DNA of 64,000 nucleotides, from positions 120,456,431 through 120,520,430 of the forward strand of contig OU015491.1 of assembly GCA_907164885.2 (NCBI GenBank), read 5' to 3'. Every line of letters starts with the position of its first letter. The first letter of the stretch is position 1. The notes under the pieces are model-generated. The model had not been told where the DNA came from. It did not search any database and saw only the letters and a program-made list of their open reading frames with translations. Positions 38,301-47,609 of this stretch are shown here, one piece after another. This stretch comes from Dolomedes plantarius. Taxonomy: Eukaryota > Arthropoda > Arachnida > Araneae > Dolomedidae. Both the position numbers and the translations under genes were made by a program.

Positions 38301-41300
38301 TATGAAAATGAGCGCACAGGTATGCCTCCTATGAGACCTATATGGATGGAATTTCCTACTGAAACATTAACTTTTGACATGAATGATGAATATATGATAG
38401 GTTTGTGTTTTCATTTAAAATTTTTCTTGTGTGTTTATTAAATATAAGTTCTGTATGATAACATTGTATGAGAGAAGGGATTTTTCTATGTGTTTATACT
38501 GATGTAGGTATTTTATAATGTAATTCAGTGCCTATTTATAATTTATGGAGAATGCATTAGAGATGTTTTGTATTTTACTTACAATATCTTTATAAAATGC
38601 AGATCTCTTAGCATGGAATTCTCAAGACATTGAGGATTCTGAAGTATGCTTATTTTGAATGTCTCATGAGACAAATAAAGTAAATTTCTTTTCATTTTTG
38701 ATATTGCTGTCACTTTTAGTTTTCTTATTTTGTTTTAAAACATTTTTATAAATTCTAGCCTTTTTAGCTTAACTTTTAGTTTGTCTTTATATCCTTGAAT
38801 CTAGAAAGTCTCTCTAGTTTACTTAAATGCTTCTGCAATTTTTCCTTTCTTATTTTTTACTGGATGCTGACTAGATAAGAAAAGTTCAGTGCTTGAAATT
38901 GAAAATTGACTTTTATTCGGGGATGTTTTGCATAAACTGTAATATATTTCTTGTTATGTTGTTTTCAACTTTATATTTGTTACAGATGTGAAACTGCAAG
39001 TTTTAAAAGCATTTTTGAAGTTAAAATAGGTAACTTTGGGAAAACATACAATCCGGTTAAGTTTATTCTTTACATCACTCATGTTTCCCAACATGCTGTA
39101 AACTGATAATGTAATTTATTTTTTCATATATAATATTGCTGTCACTTTTAGTTTTCTCCTTTTTTATTTATTTAATAAATTCTGCCCTTTTTAGCTTAAC
39201 TCCTATTATGTTTTTCATCTTTGAATGTGGAAAGACTTTCAATCTTACTTTAATGCTGTTAAAATTTCGTGCATTATTTTTTTTTAAAATATCTTCCAAT
39301 CTAGTAGGCAGTAACTCCTAAAAAATATGTAGAATTACTACCAATTATCTTATATGAATTAAATCACCAGGCTGTAACAAATCTATTTGTATTAATTCAT
39401 ATCTGATATGTGTTTTACACTATGGATTTTTGTCTATCTTCTACTAGTAAACTATCAAATTCATGATTTTCTTCTCCATTTATAAGAAGTGAGTTTTGGG
39501 ATAGGATAAGCACCCCACAGATTTTTTATAAAAACATCTCTGATACGGGGTAAAATCACAGCACTTTTGATGGGGAGGGGGGACTCATAATTCATTCCTA
39601 TGTGAATATTAACATAATTGTTTTTCAATTTTGAATGTTAACTTTGAACATTGTTTTCTAATTGATACTCATTGGCTTCTTAAATAAGTACAAAAGAAAG
39701 AGAAATAGTTCTTAATAGAACCATCCCCCTTTTTTTAAAATTTCCTTTCAACTTAAGTGTGACAAGCAAATATGTGTAGCAAATCTATAAGAAAATAATA
39801 TGCTTGTATGATACAAATAATATGTATTACAATATTTTACCTGGCATAGCATGTTATATAATTCACTTAGTATTTTTTAAATTACTTATTATTTTTATTT
39901 GCTAGCTGTAGTTTAATTGTTTTAACTATAAATATAATATTTTGTTTTCATTAGGAACATCTCTGCTTGTGAAACCTGTGTTGGAAACTGGTTCTACTAG
40001 TATTAATGTGTATTTTCCCGGAACTGAAGAGGTAAGTTTTAAATTTTAATCACATTTTGTAGTAAAATAATGAAAATTAAAATTGCAGATTATTAATGGC
40101 ATGTTTTTTTTAAATGCAGATCTGGTATGATGTAACTACCTATCAGAAGTATGAAGGTGGACAAAATGTCGCAATTCCTGTGAATTTGGAGAAGGTTAAT
40201 TTCTTTTCAGTTTTATTTGCTTGATTGTTTCCACTTAATATTACAAAATACATTATCCCCTTTTCAATAGTCTTTTGCAAGTTTTTTTCCTTCAGAGATG
40301 TAGTTCTTGTCCATTTTTCACTATTGGCAACTAAAGTTAAATTTATAATAATTTTGGGAAATTTTCTATGCGTCTCCCTTTTAAAATGTTCAGTTATATC
40401 TAAAGAATTAATGCTAGGAAAAGTAAAAGTTAAGAGGTAATCTTGTCCTGTATAATTTTTTTTAAAACTATGTAGTTTAAGAAGGTCCCCTGTAATGTGA
40501 ACTCGATGCATTATCCTATATCCATTAAATGATATATATAAATAAATAAATAAAAAAGCTCTGTAATCTGGTTTAAATGATATTAATGAAGGATCCTTTA
40601 AAGCTCTAATTTTTACACACACCCTTTTTTTTAAACAGAAAAAAAATCTTAATTCCTTAATTTTACTTTCCTAACTAACATACCTATACTAACAATATAC
40701 CTATAACTTGCTGTTAATGTGACAGACATTGTGACCACTTGACCATTAGGATTTGAATCGATCTGTTGACATTTCTAATTTTACTAATTACGAGTTATAT
40801 GATTTATAATTTTCAGTTATGAAGTTAAAATGCAAGTATAACCCAATAATGTTATAAATATAATAAATCAGTGAATAGTTATGATTATCAATAATAGTAA
40901 GACTTTGGGTTTTCAGCAACAGTTTTGGATTATTGATTTAAAGAAATTTTGAGTTTGTTGAACTCAAGATATTGGTCTATTTCATTTTCTTCTGAGAAAA
41001 CTAGCCAGTAATGTGAGAGTATAAATTTCTGTAAAATTGGCTTTTAGTATTTAAGAAAACTGTAGGAACCACATACATATTAATAAATATATATAAATAT
41101 AATCTATGTATATAAAACAGTTCCGTAACTGACTGACTGATAACACACAGACTAAACTGCTGGACCTAAAGGGCTGACATTTTGCATGGTGATTTTTCTT
41201 ATAGTGTAGGGGTGCAATAAGAAAGATTTAAAAAAAAATCTTAGATTTTTTAAATTAAATTTTTAATTTTAAAAAAAATTCCTGATTTTTGGTTAATTTC

Positions 41301-44300
41301 TAAAGATTAATTTTTAGAATTTAATTTATTAAATGCTGATCACGTGGTTTCTTTTCTGTTTGTGATACTTTAAATTAATTTTGTATCACGTGCGTAACAA
41401 TGAATTAACTAACAAAAAAATATTAAAGTACAGTAAAAGATAAATTTTAAAAACTACACTAAGTGAGATGGAAATTTTTTAAGAATTTAATTCAAACTAG
41501 TATGTATTATGGATATTAAACATACAAATTAATTGCATATATTGACCGTTGTATTTAATTTGAAATTTTTCTTCTACATTATTTTGTCTGTAAAAATATC
41601 AATTACAATTTTTTTAAAAAAATTTAAAAAATTTTTTTGCCATTAATTGTATACATTGACCGTTGTATCTATCTATATATATAAAAATGAATGTTTGCTT
41701 GTTCGTATTTTATGCGCTGCCATACCGTTCATCCGATTGCGATGAAACTTGGTCAACTTATTGCTTGAACTTGCGCGACGGTTATAGACTATTTTCATCC
41801 CGCTACGACGTTCCATTCCCGAATTATGTTAGAACAAGTTTGCGCAGTATCAATGGATATTTTTGTTCAAAGCCATTGTAACATTTCTTGTTACCAATTA
41901 AATTATAACATTTCCTTAAAAATAAATAGACATGAATTAAAAACATGCTTTATTCATATATTGGCGCATGCAAGAATGAATTTGATATATTTAAAATGAA
42001 AATATAAGGATGGAAAGTTCTTCATTTTCAATGAATGTGTTATCTACCCATTTCATGAATTGAAACTATCCCAAGCTACCTGTTCAAACTCAAATATACT
42101 GAAGGACACGTTCACTTAGCTAGAAACACATGCGTTTAGCCTTGATGCGATGATTTATATAACTGAAGTGACATTGAAACATAGCAGATGATTTATTTTT
42201 GAGAAAGAATTCAATCATGAAATACGTGTATATTATAATTAAGAAAGTCTGAAAGTGGCATTGAAATGTAGCAGACGATTTAGTTTTGAGAAAGAATTCC
42301 GAGCATGAAATACGTGTATATACTTTTTCTATAATAATTATGAGATTTGCTTTGTTTTAATATTGAATGTGATCTCAATCCATTCAAACATTATTGATTC
42401 TTTTTCTATAATAATAAATCCATTCAAACGTTATTGGCTAGCTGTAAATTAATGCTTTAAAATGCCCAAAAAGAGGAGACCAACTTTTAATCCTGCAGAA
42501 GTAAGGGGAAAATGTAAAAGATTGTTGAGAAATGAGCAATGTGATGAAAAAAAAACAGAAGAGCACGAAGCCAACAGAATTCAAAATGCAGTTAGACACA
42601 CACAAGAATCTGAAGAAAAAACATTCCCAAGAGCTCGAAGGCAACAGAATTCGAATTGTAGTGATCCGAAGCAGTGAGACTGATGAAGAAACTTTCAACG
42701 CATCGAACATACGATCGTCTTCGAGCTTCAACATCGAAAGGAGAGGAAAAGCGATGAACAACAAACTAATGCTATTTGCTACCGCAAAAGAATCTTAGCA
42801 AAAACTTATGAACATCATAACATGAGGCTAATCATTGAAAAAAAACAATAACAGAAACTGAATCCCGAGCGAAGCCGGGTAATACATCTAGTTTATTATA
42901 AATATTTTTTTTGGCATTTATTGCATACATTGACCATCATATTTAATTTGAATGTACTCCATAGCGAAGCACGGGTATTCAGCTAGTAAATATATATATA
43001 TATTCTTTTTTTTTTTTTTAGATACCAGTATACCAGAGAGGAGGAACAATTATTCCTAAGAAAGGCAGAATTAGGCGTAGCTCATCATTGACATATAATG
43101 ATCCATACACTTTAGAAATTGCTTTAGATAAAACAGTAAGTAATTAAATTTATGAAGTTAATATTTTTTCCCTGTTTAAAATAAAATGTTAATTTTAATT
43201 TGTCTCATTTTGCTTTTAGGGAAGCCATGCAAATGGAACATTATTTATTGATGACTTTGATTCATTTGAATATAGGAATGGCAATTATTTGTTACTCAAA
43301 TTTACATATGAGAAAAAATCTTTAAAATCTAAGTAAGTCTGTACTATATTTTATGAATATATTGTTGCTTTGATATTTTAAAGAGTATAAAGTTAATGAA
43401 GCCATAAAAGATATTAAAAAATAATAGAAGGTGACAACAAAATGCTTAAGAATTATTTATATAATAACTGTTTTAACTTGTAATATATTCATTTTATAGC
43501 TTTAACTGCAAATTTTTGTACCAATTTTGTTAACTTCTAGAAGTTATGGATCTAGAAAATTTTTAAAATATTTATATAAGTTTCATGTATGAATTGGCTC
43601 GTTGTTTATGTTATTTAATATGAAACTTTCATGGTTGTATAAATTTCAATTTGTCATTAGTGTAGCTTTTTAAATTTAAAAGTTATAGTTTTTGATTTCT
43701 TGCATTATTTTTTCTTAGAATAATTGAAGGCCCTGGAAAATTTAAAACAAATTCTTGGCTTGAAAAAATTATTATATTTGGAATTCAGTCACCTCCAAAG
43801 TCATTAAAGCTGTCAAGTAAAAGTAAGTTTTCTGTTTTAACAATCTTGTTATTTAATGCGAGAAAGCCCACTCTTCTGTTTAAAAGTTTTTTTATAAGTA
43901 TTTTTGTTGTAATTTTACATGCTCATGTGTTGATTATGTTGTGTTTATACAAATCTGTAAACTGTGTGTTATTTTAAACTTCTCCCTGAAAATATATACT
44001 GATGTCTGTATCCTTTTTTGGCCTTAAGCTTTTTTTAGCAGTTGTAATGTTAGCAAAACTTGTTTCTTAATTAACCAATGTAAATCTAGATTTTTTTTTT
44101 TCCAATTCTTAATTTGATAGTGCTTTTGACCAAAAAGCAATCTGTAACTTTGCCACACATCAGTTGTCAGTTCTTGAAAAAAGTTTTTTTTTTTGTTTTT
44201 ATGTGTTGAAATTTTGTTTACTTAAATGAACCCTGTTTAGATCACTACTTTCAAGGTAGTGGTGGAGTGGAATAGAGTTGTGTGTGGTGAATATTAACAT

Positions 44301-47300
44301 TAGAGTTACTGTAATATCCGGCACCTTTCACAGCAGAAGCTCTATGGAACTTTGTGATGATACACTCAGCCTACTAACTAAGAGTATTACTAGGTGACTG
44401 GGAATGGCACAGAGGAATCGTCACAAAGCCGCCAACCTAAGTGCTGGGGCTGCTACTACCTCTTGCTCTCCCAATTCTCAACTGACCTTTTCTCCTCGAG
44501 GCCGCTTGTGGTGCACCCGTCACTCGGGAAAGGCCATTTAGTATCAGGCACAGTCTCTAGCTAAAGGTGCCGGATATTACAGTTATCTTCTTTTGTACTG
44601 TTTGATAATCTTCTGATGGTAGGGATTGATATTGCATACATGCCAAGTGTTCTGTAAAAAACATATTCGTTCCGTTTTTTAAGCTTTGTTACAAAAATAC
44701 GATATTGCATACGTGCCAAGTGTTCTGTAAAAAACATATTCGTTCCGTTTTTTAAGCTTTGTTACAAAAATACGTTTTCAAGCAAAAATGTCCAATATTT
44801 TTACTTCTGCAGTGTCGTTCGATTTTCTTCCCCTACATCGCATTTTCGAGATTCTTATTTTCTCCTCCTACATCGCGAGTTCTCTCCGTTCTCTTTGCTA
44901 TGATGTCATCTACTGCACTGCTCTGCCCAGCATTACAATCCATCAAATCTGTGTTTTCCCTCTGTCTACGCTATACCACGCCATGCTAACTATGTCTAAA
45001 ATGCAAAGGATCCAGACTTATATCCCTAAGTATTCTGAAGAATTTGATTTTATTCCGAAACATCAGAATATGTCAATAAATTGTCTGAAAGTGAACTTTT
45101 GCAGTTCTATTCTTGTGTTAGAAAATATTATATAACATCTTGTTGCTATATAGTTGCTAATTTTCCTCATGATTCAGAACTTTTACAGCAGGCTGAAGTT
45201 GTGGATATCTCAAAATGCCAAGAAAATAACTTTTCTGCTATGAGGTATTTTGTGGGGGAAAATCCCAATTTATTACTTAGAAAAGATGATTACTTAGAAC
45301 CTCAATTTGAGGCCATTAATGCTTTGGAAACCGAATTTTTAAACTTCCAGCTTGCCGAAATTTCTTCAGATATCTTAGCAGAAGAAAGAGTTGATAGACA
45401 GTGGGCAAACTTCTCAAAAGAATTGGGACCTCTTGGAAAGTTAAAATTTGAAAAACTTTCAAGACTGATGCTCAGTATAGTGACATTTCCATACAGTAAT
45501 GCTGCCTGCGAAAGAATTTTTAGTTTGGTTCGCAGAAACAAAATTGATTTTAGAAGCTCTCTTAAGCCTGAGACATTGCAAGCAATTTTAGTTGCAAAGT
45601 CCCGTACGGCTGAACCATGCTATAAGCAAACTTATGATAAATAATTTTTAGAAAAGGCAAAATCCTGTACACATACATTTCTTAGTTGAAATTTATGCTA
45701 TTCATTAAATTTTCGTAACAATAAATGTATTTAAATAAGCTATCTATTTTACTGTTATATTTTCTATATGTATTTATTCTGTCAAGTATTAAATGTGGTG
45801 AGAAACCAAAGTAGCACACTTTTTTACAATTTAATGTTTATGTTGTTGAACCATACGATTTATGGTTGCACACTTTGTTCCTTATTTTTTTCTTGGGAGG
45901 TTGGCAGCTATGATATTAGACTAGATGCAGTTTTCAATTCTTCCTCTTAACTTTCATAGTTCTTATTTTGTAATTTCCAATATAATTTTTTTCTTAATTT
46001 CTTTTAAACTTACCTGATTTTATGCAAGTAGTTTTCACATTTTACATTTTTATTAGTTTTTTTCCAAGCATTTTCTTATATTCTAATCTATATATATTTA
46101 TAAAACAGTTCCGTGACTGATTGACTGACAGATAATACACAGGCTAAACTGCTGGACCTAAAGGGCTGAAATTTTGCATGGCAATTCTTATAGTGTGGGG
46201 GTGCGCTAAGAAAGATTTTTGAAAAATTCTTCTTAGATTTTTTTAAAAATTAAATTTTCAAGCTGTTTTTGTAACTTTTTTAAAATTTGCATTTAAAATA
46301 ATAATCTGAGGGTTATAAAATTTATATCACAAGAAAGATCATAAAAATTTCTTTAAATTGAAATCTTTTTCGAATCTTTTATCTTCATTTTCTGATTTTT
46401 GGTGAATTTTTAGAATTTAATTTATTAAATGCTGATCATGAGATTTCTTTTCTTTTTTGTGATACTTTAAATTAATTTTGCGTCACATGCATAACAACAT
46501 AATAAATTGACAAAAAGACTATTAAAATACAGCAGGAACTTATAGATCACTTTTATCCAGGCATTGCTCAAATAATAAGCGTATAGAATGGTTTTGTGAA
46601 AGGGCCATCTTGACTCCAAAAAAACGATCAAGCTGAGTTCATTAAGGACGTTGCTAAAATCCTTTACAGGAAAGAAATGGTCTACAATTCGATAGACACT
46701 GTCTGTAATTCAGATGATGCCGTTAACTACCCGGTAGAGTTTTTAAATTCCCTTAACCATCGGGTCTTCCATACCATAAGCTCTCTTTGTGGAAGGCACA
46801 CCCGTAATGCTCCTTTGGAATTTTAAACCATCAAAATTGTGTAATGGCATTAGACTACAAGTCAAACCCCTCCATAAAAATTTAATTGAAACTATTATTT
46901 TAACCAGGTGTGCTCAAGGAGTAAAAGTGTTTGTGCCACGCATTCCTCTAATACCGTATGACCTCCCCTTTGACTCTAAGAGACTGCAATTTCCCCTCAG
47001 AGTATGCTTTGCCATGACGCTAAATAAGTCTCAAGACCAAACTTTAAAATACACAGGGGTAGATTTAAGAGAAAATTGTTTCTCCCACGATCAGTTTTAC
47101 ATAGCTTGCTCACGCGTAAGTTCGCAAATGAGCTGGTAATATTAGTTCCACCCAGTGAAGAAACAAAAAATATTGTTTATAAGGAAATCCTCTAAAAAGC
47201 AATTTCATTATTCTTTCATTGTAATTATCCTAAAATGTACTCTGTAGCGAAGCACGAGTATTCAGCTAGTATTAGTATATATATATATATATAAAAGAAA

Positions 47301-47609
47301 TGTTACCCGAAATTTCTGCATCACAAGAAAAGTTTAAACAGGAGATTTGAGAGAAAATAAATTTCTTTATGCATAAAAGATTAATATATCGAGTTTCATT
47401 CTCACCTCAATATCATTTATACTTTTTTGAATCATTTATCATTAATACCAAGTATGATGTAACTGTATTTATAATAATTTATTTTTCTCTTTTTATTAAC
47501 AGGTATTAAACCAAGTGAACTTATATTTTACTATGATGAAACAAAACAGCTCTTAACAATACGAAAGCCTGGTGTTAATATGGGAGAAGAATGGGTTATA
47601 ACTTTTTAG
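15902..47609 (+). CDS. GANAB: Neutral alpha-glucosidase AB (glucosidase II alpha subunit), 21 coding exons
   Basis: This is the GH31 catalytic subunit of ER glucosidase II, which removes the two inner alpha-1,3-glucoses from N-glycans in the calnexin/calreticulin folding cycle, working with a separate beta subunit. Exons: 15902-15921, 16472-16567, 21678-21914, 22813-22986, 24543-24582, 28229-28319, 28631-28727, 31279-31383, 31760-31835, 31924-32097, 33550-33689, 35416-35842, 36445-36538, 37004-37164, 38151-38400, 39955-40031, 40120-40194, 43022-43135, 43220-43332, 43719-43822, 47503-47609. All phases agree, giving 923 residues, close to the vertebrate length. Signal peptide is about residues 1-23; the N-terminal beta-sandwich runs to about 350; the barrel starts near YHQCRWNY (about 376). 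Nucleophile is D522 (WNDMNEPS), acid/base D597 (TGDN), and QRGGTI is at 783-788. There is no HDEL-type tail, as expected when the beta subunit retains it. Intron 13 is GC-AG; all other introns are GT-AG. Confidence 0.97.
16472..16567 (+). CDS. GANAB: GANAB exon 2: signal-peptide core and mature N-terminus
   Basis: The exon encodes the hydrophobic core [15 protein letters not shown], a likely cleavage site near residue 23, then [16 protein letters not shown]. The VDR-NFKTC--S-FCKR pattern is the start of mature glucosidase II alpha in animals and fixes the reading frame. The donor is CAA|GTAAGA and the codon is completed by exon 3 at 21678. Confidence 0.93.
17015..17815. mobile_element. 0.8 kb inverted-repeat element in GANAB intron 2
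   Basis: Left TTGGTAAATCGGAAGAAGCT-GGGGC with TTGGCGACTTTTTGGCGA (17015-17062) pairs with the complement of 17759-17812 (AATCGCCAAGTTGGCGG to CTTCTTCCGATTAACCAA). Inside, 17225-17490 is an inverted copy of part of the repeat at 10260-10700 (GGGATCTTCGCTTCGCTC). About 17700-17725 reads [11 protein letters not shown], resembling the start of a Jockey endonuclease. No clear target duplication was found. Confidence 0.6.
18479..20133 (-). mobile_element. Tc1-like element with long (about 0.22 kb) inverted repeats
   Basis: The ends read CAGTGGCTCCCAAAAGTGTT (left) and the complement of CAGTGGCTCCCCAAAGTGTT (right). The match continues inward about 220 bp on each side and finishes with a second copy of a TCATCGTACACT motif, as in IR/DR-type Tc1 elements such as Minos or Sleeping Beauty. 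TA follows the right end at 20134; the left flank is (TA)n(CA)n. The element is 1655 bp and lies in GANAB intron 2. Confidence 0.9.
18751..19770 (-). pseudogene. Tc1-family transposase, decayed
   Basis: The N-terminus [20 protein letters not shown] opens a paired-type helix-turn-helix ([38 protein letters not shown]). The catalytic part has FADEHF (D), [14 protein letters not shown] (D) and [15 protein letters not shown] (E), ending [12 protein letters not shown]. Several stops (about 19480, 19350, 19270, 19183 and 18979) break it. Confidence 0.8.
20161..21677. other. Rest of GANAB intron 2, with an unidentified complex island
   Basis: 20161-20760 and 21430-21677 are plain AT-rich intron. 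20770-21425 has higher complexity and GC, with partly open frames ([35 protein letters not shown]) broken by stops. It looks like a decayed coding repeat but I recognise no family. Confidence 0.4.
23553..23900 (-). mobile_element. LTR retrotransposon fragment: one LTR plus primer-binding site
   Basis: On the minus strand, TGTGGCGACCAGATTACG at 23900 to CACCGCTACA at 23575 has the TG...CA form of an LTR (326 bp) and contains an AATAAA-type signal. Just beyond is TAAATGGGGACCCGGACGTG, in which TGGGGACCCGGAC has the TGG start of a tRNA primer-binding site. The internal region is cut off within about 25 bp. It lies in GANAB intron 4. Confidence 0.5.
24096..24326 (+). repeat. tRNA-derived SINE, copy 1
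   Basis: The head has an A-box-like TGGCCCAGTGGT and a B-box-like GGATCGAATCC, followed by an unrelated body (GCGCCATGGAAAATGCCTCC, CTATATGGTGCCCTCACAAT) and an A-rich tail. It is flanked by an 11-bp target duplication TTATCAATTCC (24085-24095 and 24327-24337), the sign of L1/RTE-type priming. In GANAB intron 4, + orientation. Confidence 0.88.
25260..26483 (+). pseudogene. Broken transposon-type gene, superfamily not identified
   Basis: One frame, open from about 25269 to 26310 apart from stops at 25530, 25821 and about 25837, contains [67 protein letters not shown] and [21 protein letters not shown] frameshift near 26310 then gives [20 protein letters not shown] and [10 protein letters not shown] to about 26480. 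From general knowledge, very similar multi-copy uncharacterised proteins occur in arthropod and cnidarian genomes, which points to a mobile element. I do not assign a superfamily. It lies in GANAB intron 5, just before a hAT insertion. Confidence 0.6.
26510..27240. mobile_element. hAT element with 8-bp target duplication and nested SINE
   Basis: Ends: CAGCGGTTCTCAACCTGGGG at 26510 and the complement of CAGGGGTTCTCAACCTTCC at 27240. The perfect 8-bp duplication TATTAAAC (26502-26509 and 27241-27248) is diagnostic of hAT. About 26930-27180 keeps a decayed hAT transposase trace ([35 protein letters not shown]). A SINE (26639-26845) inserted inside it. In GANAB intron 5. Confidence 0.9.
26639..26845 (+). 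repeat. tRNA-derived SINE, copy 2, nested in hAT
   Basis: Same family and orientation as 24096-24326: TGGCCCAGTGGTACAGCGC, then ATAGGGGGTAATGCTGTCC, CCTATATGGTGCC and an A-tail. The B-box part is deleted (GGTGCTCGCCATG). Flanking repeats CGGTCACA occur at 26631-26638 and 26846-26853. Confidence 0.85.
27249..28228. other. GANAB intron 5, distal part
   Basis: AT-rich intron with no recognised mobile element or exon. Confidence 0.6.
28728..31278. other. GANAB intron 7
   Basis: 2.55 kb of AT-rich intron without identifiable element. About 29760-30600 has slightly higher complexity (for example ATTCGCTCGCTGAAGGAAC) but no open frame. Confidence 0.6.
32245..32338. repeat. (CA)n(TA)n microsatellite in GANAB intron 10
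   Basis: (CA)n at about 32245-32262 followed by about 70 bp of (TA)n. Open frames through it are artefacts. Confidence 0.95.
32565..32724 (+). repeat. Possible tRNA-derived SINE fragment
   Basis: ACAGCCAAATAGCTAGAGTG, then CAGATTCAAGTCCCATGG: a weak A box followed after about 35 bases by a B-box-like GATTCAAGTCCC at tRNA spacing, then a non-tRNA body. It abuts the hAT element's target duplication at 32725. No duplication of its own was found. Confidence 0.4.
32733..33329 (-). mobile_element. hAT element with 8-bp target duplication
   Basis: Ends: CAGAGATTGGCAACC at 32733 and the complement of CAGGGATCAGCAACACGG at 33329. The perfect duplication ACATAATG is at 32725-32732 and 33330-33337. 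On the minus strand about 33110-32940 reads [34 protein letters not shown] and HYKELAADF, a C-terminal hAT transposase remnant. Non-autonomous; in GANAB intron 10. Confidence 0.9.
33690..35415. other. GANAB intron 11
   Basis: AT-rich intron. About 34085-34160 carries short degenerate repeats of TCTAGAGTTAT. No gene or transposon end seen. Confidence 0.6.
35416..35842 (+). CDS. GANAB: GANAB exon 12: GH31 catalytic nucleophile
   Basis: The largest coding exon (427 nt, residues 417-559) covers the core of the (beta/alpha)8 barrel. It contains [20 protein letters not shown] and the GH31 signature WNDMNEPS, with D522 as the expected nucleophile, followed by [13 protein letters not shown]. All are conserved in the family. 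The exon is open from acceptor to donor and shows no damage. Confidence 0.97.
36445..36538 (+). CDS. GANAB: GANAB exon 13, ending at a GC splice donor
   Basis: It encodes [13 protein letters not shown] through GSQRY, matching the family segment between nucleophile and acid/base. The exon ends at TATG|GCAAGT. No GT donor fits the frame and the family sequence, and joining at GC to 37004 restores the Gly codon of YGAVWTGDN. The acceptor side is the usual AG at 37002-37003. Confidence 0.92.
37004..37164 (+). CDS. GANAB: GANAB exon 14: GH31 acid/base
   Basis: It encodes [20 protein letters not shown] and the strand [13 protein letters not shown]597 in TGDN corresponds to the general acid/base of GH31 alpha-glucosidases. 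The next exon (38151-38400) supplies QPFFRAHSH at 649-657 and REPW, which line the active site. Confidence 0.95.
37165..38150. other. GANAB intron 14
   Basis: AT-rich intron, nothing recognised. Confidence 0.6.
38151..38400 (+). CDS. GANAB: GANAB exon 15: end of barrel
   Basis: Residues 645-727 read [20 protein letters not shown], then an arginine-rich helix ([18 protein letters not shown]), then [11 protein letters not shown]. All are typical of the last barrel strands and the start of the proximal C-terminal domain in GH31. The exon is undamaged and splices in phase 1 to 39955. Confidence 0.95.
38401..39954. other. GANAB intron 15, with a degenerate internal repeat
   Basis: AT-rich intron. 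About 38690-38830 (ATATTGCTGTCACTTTTAG, TTAGCTTAACT, CTTTGAAT-like) is repeated at about 39130-39250, a partial direct duplication. No gene. Confidence 0.5.
41672..42891 (+). mobile_element. Second Helitron type nested in copy 2
   Basis: 5' TCTATATATATAAAAATGAA at 41672 after A; 3' hairpin CCCGAGCGAAGCCGGG then ATACAT and CTAG at 42888-42891 before T. The ends differ from the host Helitron but obey the same rules. It carries a remnant open frame at 42462-42677. Confidence 0.85.
42462..42677 (+). pseudogene. Helitron ORF N-terminal remnant
   Basis: [20 protein letters not shown] is followed by charged, repeated TQESEE-RRQQN and SETDEETFN units; the repeat continues in another frame to 42798. 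Helitron-encoded Rep-helicase proteins of arthropods often begin with such Arg/Gln-rich repeats. The Rep and helicase domains are absent here. Confidence 0.5.
44309..44582. mobile_element. 274-bp MITE with TTA target duplication
   Basis: Perfect 20-bp inverted ends CTGTAATATCCGGCACCTTT (44309) and its complement (to 44582), flanked by TTA at 44306-44308 and 44583-44585. The 3-bp TWA-type duplication suggests PIF/Harbinger, although the ends do not start with GG. No coding content. In GANAB intron 20. Confidence 0.85.
44628..44773. repeat. 73-bp tandem duplication
   Basis: The unit GATATTGCATACATGCCAAG to TTGTTACAAAAATAC occurs twice back to back (44628-44700 and 44701-44773) with one visible base difference (CATACATG/CATACGTG). 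It lies just upstream of the hAT coding remnant. Confidence 0.95.
44992..45644 (+). pseudogene. hAT transposase with internal deletion
   Basis: A start ([20 protein letters not shown], from 44992) is joined with a frame change near 45040 to the last part of the protein: [18 protein letters not shown], then [40 protein letters not shown] (the hAT dimerisation region), stop at 45642. The zinc finger and most of the catalytic domain are missing. In GANAB intron 20; terminal repeats not located. Confidence 0.75.
46087..47269 (+). mobile_element. Helitron copy 3 with helicase remnant
   Basis: The 5' end TCTATATATATTTATAAAAC is at 46087. The 3' hairpin GTAGCGAAGCAC and CTAG end at 47269. Unlike copies 1 and 4 it retains coding sequence (46540-47140). 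In GANAB intron 20, about 230 bp before the last exon. Confidence 0.85.
46540..47140 (+). pseudogene. Helitron Pif1-like helicase, C-terminal fragment
   Basis: Pieces read [20 protein letters not shown], then (from 46789) [58 protein letters not shown] and [11 protein letters not shown]. These are helicase motifs V-VI of Helitron Rep-Hel proteins (FAMTINKSQGQTL, YVACSR). Frameshifted near 46620 and 46790; the Rep domain is absent. Confidence 0.85.
47503..47609 (+). CDS. GANAB: GANAB last coding exon and stop
   Basis: It encodes the distal beta-sandwich end with [18 protein letters not shown] then TAG at 47607-47609. This aligns with the vertebrate C-terminal pattern of a conserved LRKPG-NV followed by W--. 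The absence of a KDEL/HDEL signal agrees with retention through the beta subunit. Confidence 0.95.

Larger units (their letters stand above)
41103..42986 (+). mobile_element. Helitron copy 2, containing a second Helitron
   Basis: The 5' end TCTATGTATATAAAACAG is at 41103. The 3' end is a stem-loop around ATAGCGAAGCACGGG and AGCTAG at 42986. It belongs to the family of copies 1, 3 and 4. It is interrupted by another Helitron type at about 41672-42891. The right flank runs into the T-rich tract and acceptor of GANAB exon 18 only 35 bp away (exon starts 43022). Confidence 0.85.

Noticed and set aside
40143..40622. 159-codon minus-strand open frame overlapping GANAB exon 17
   Set aside because: Antisense to a verified exon and AT-rich intron, with no recognisable domain and low-complexity composition.
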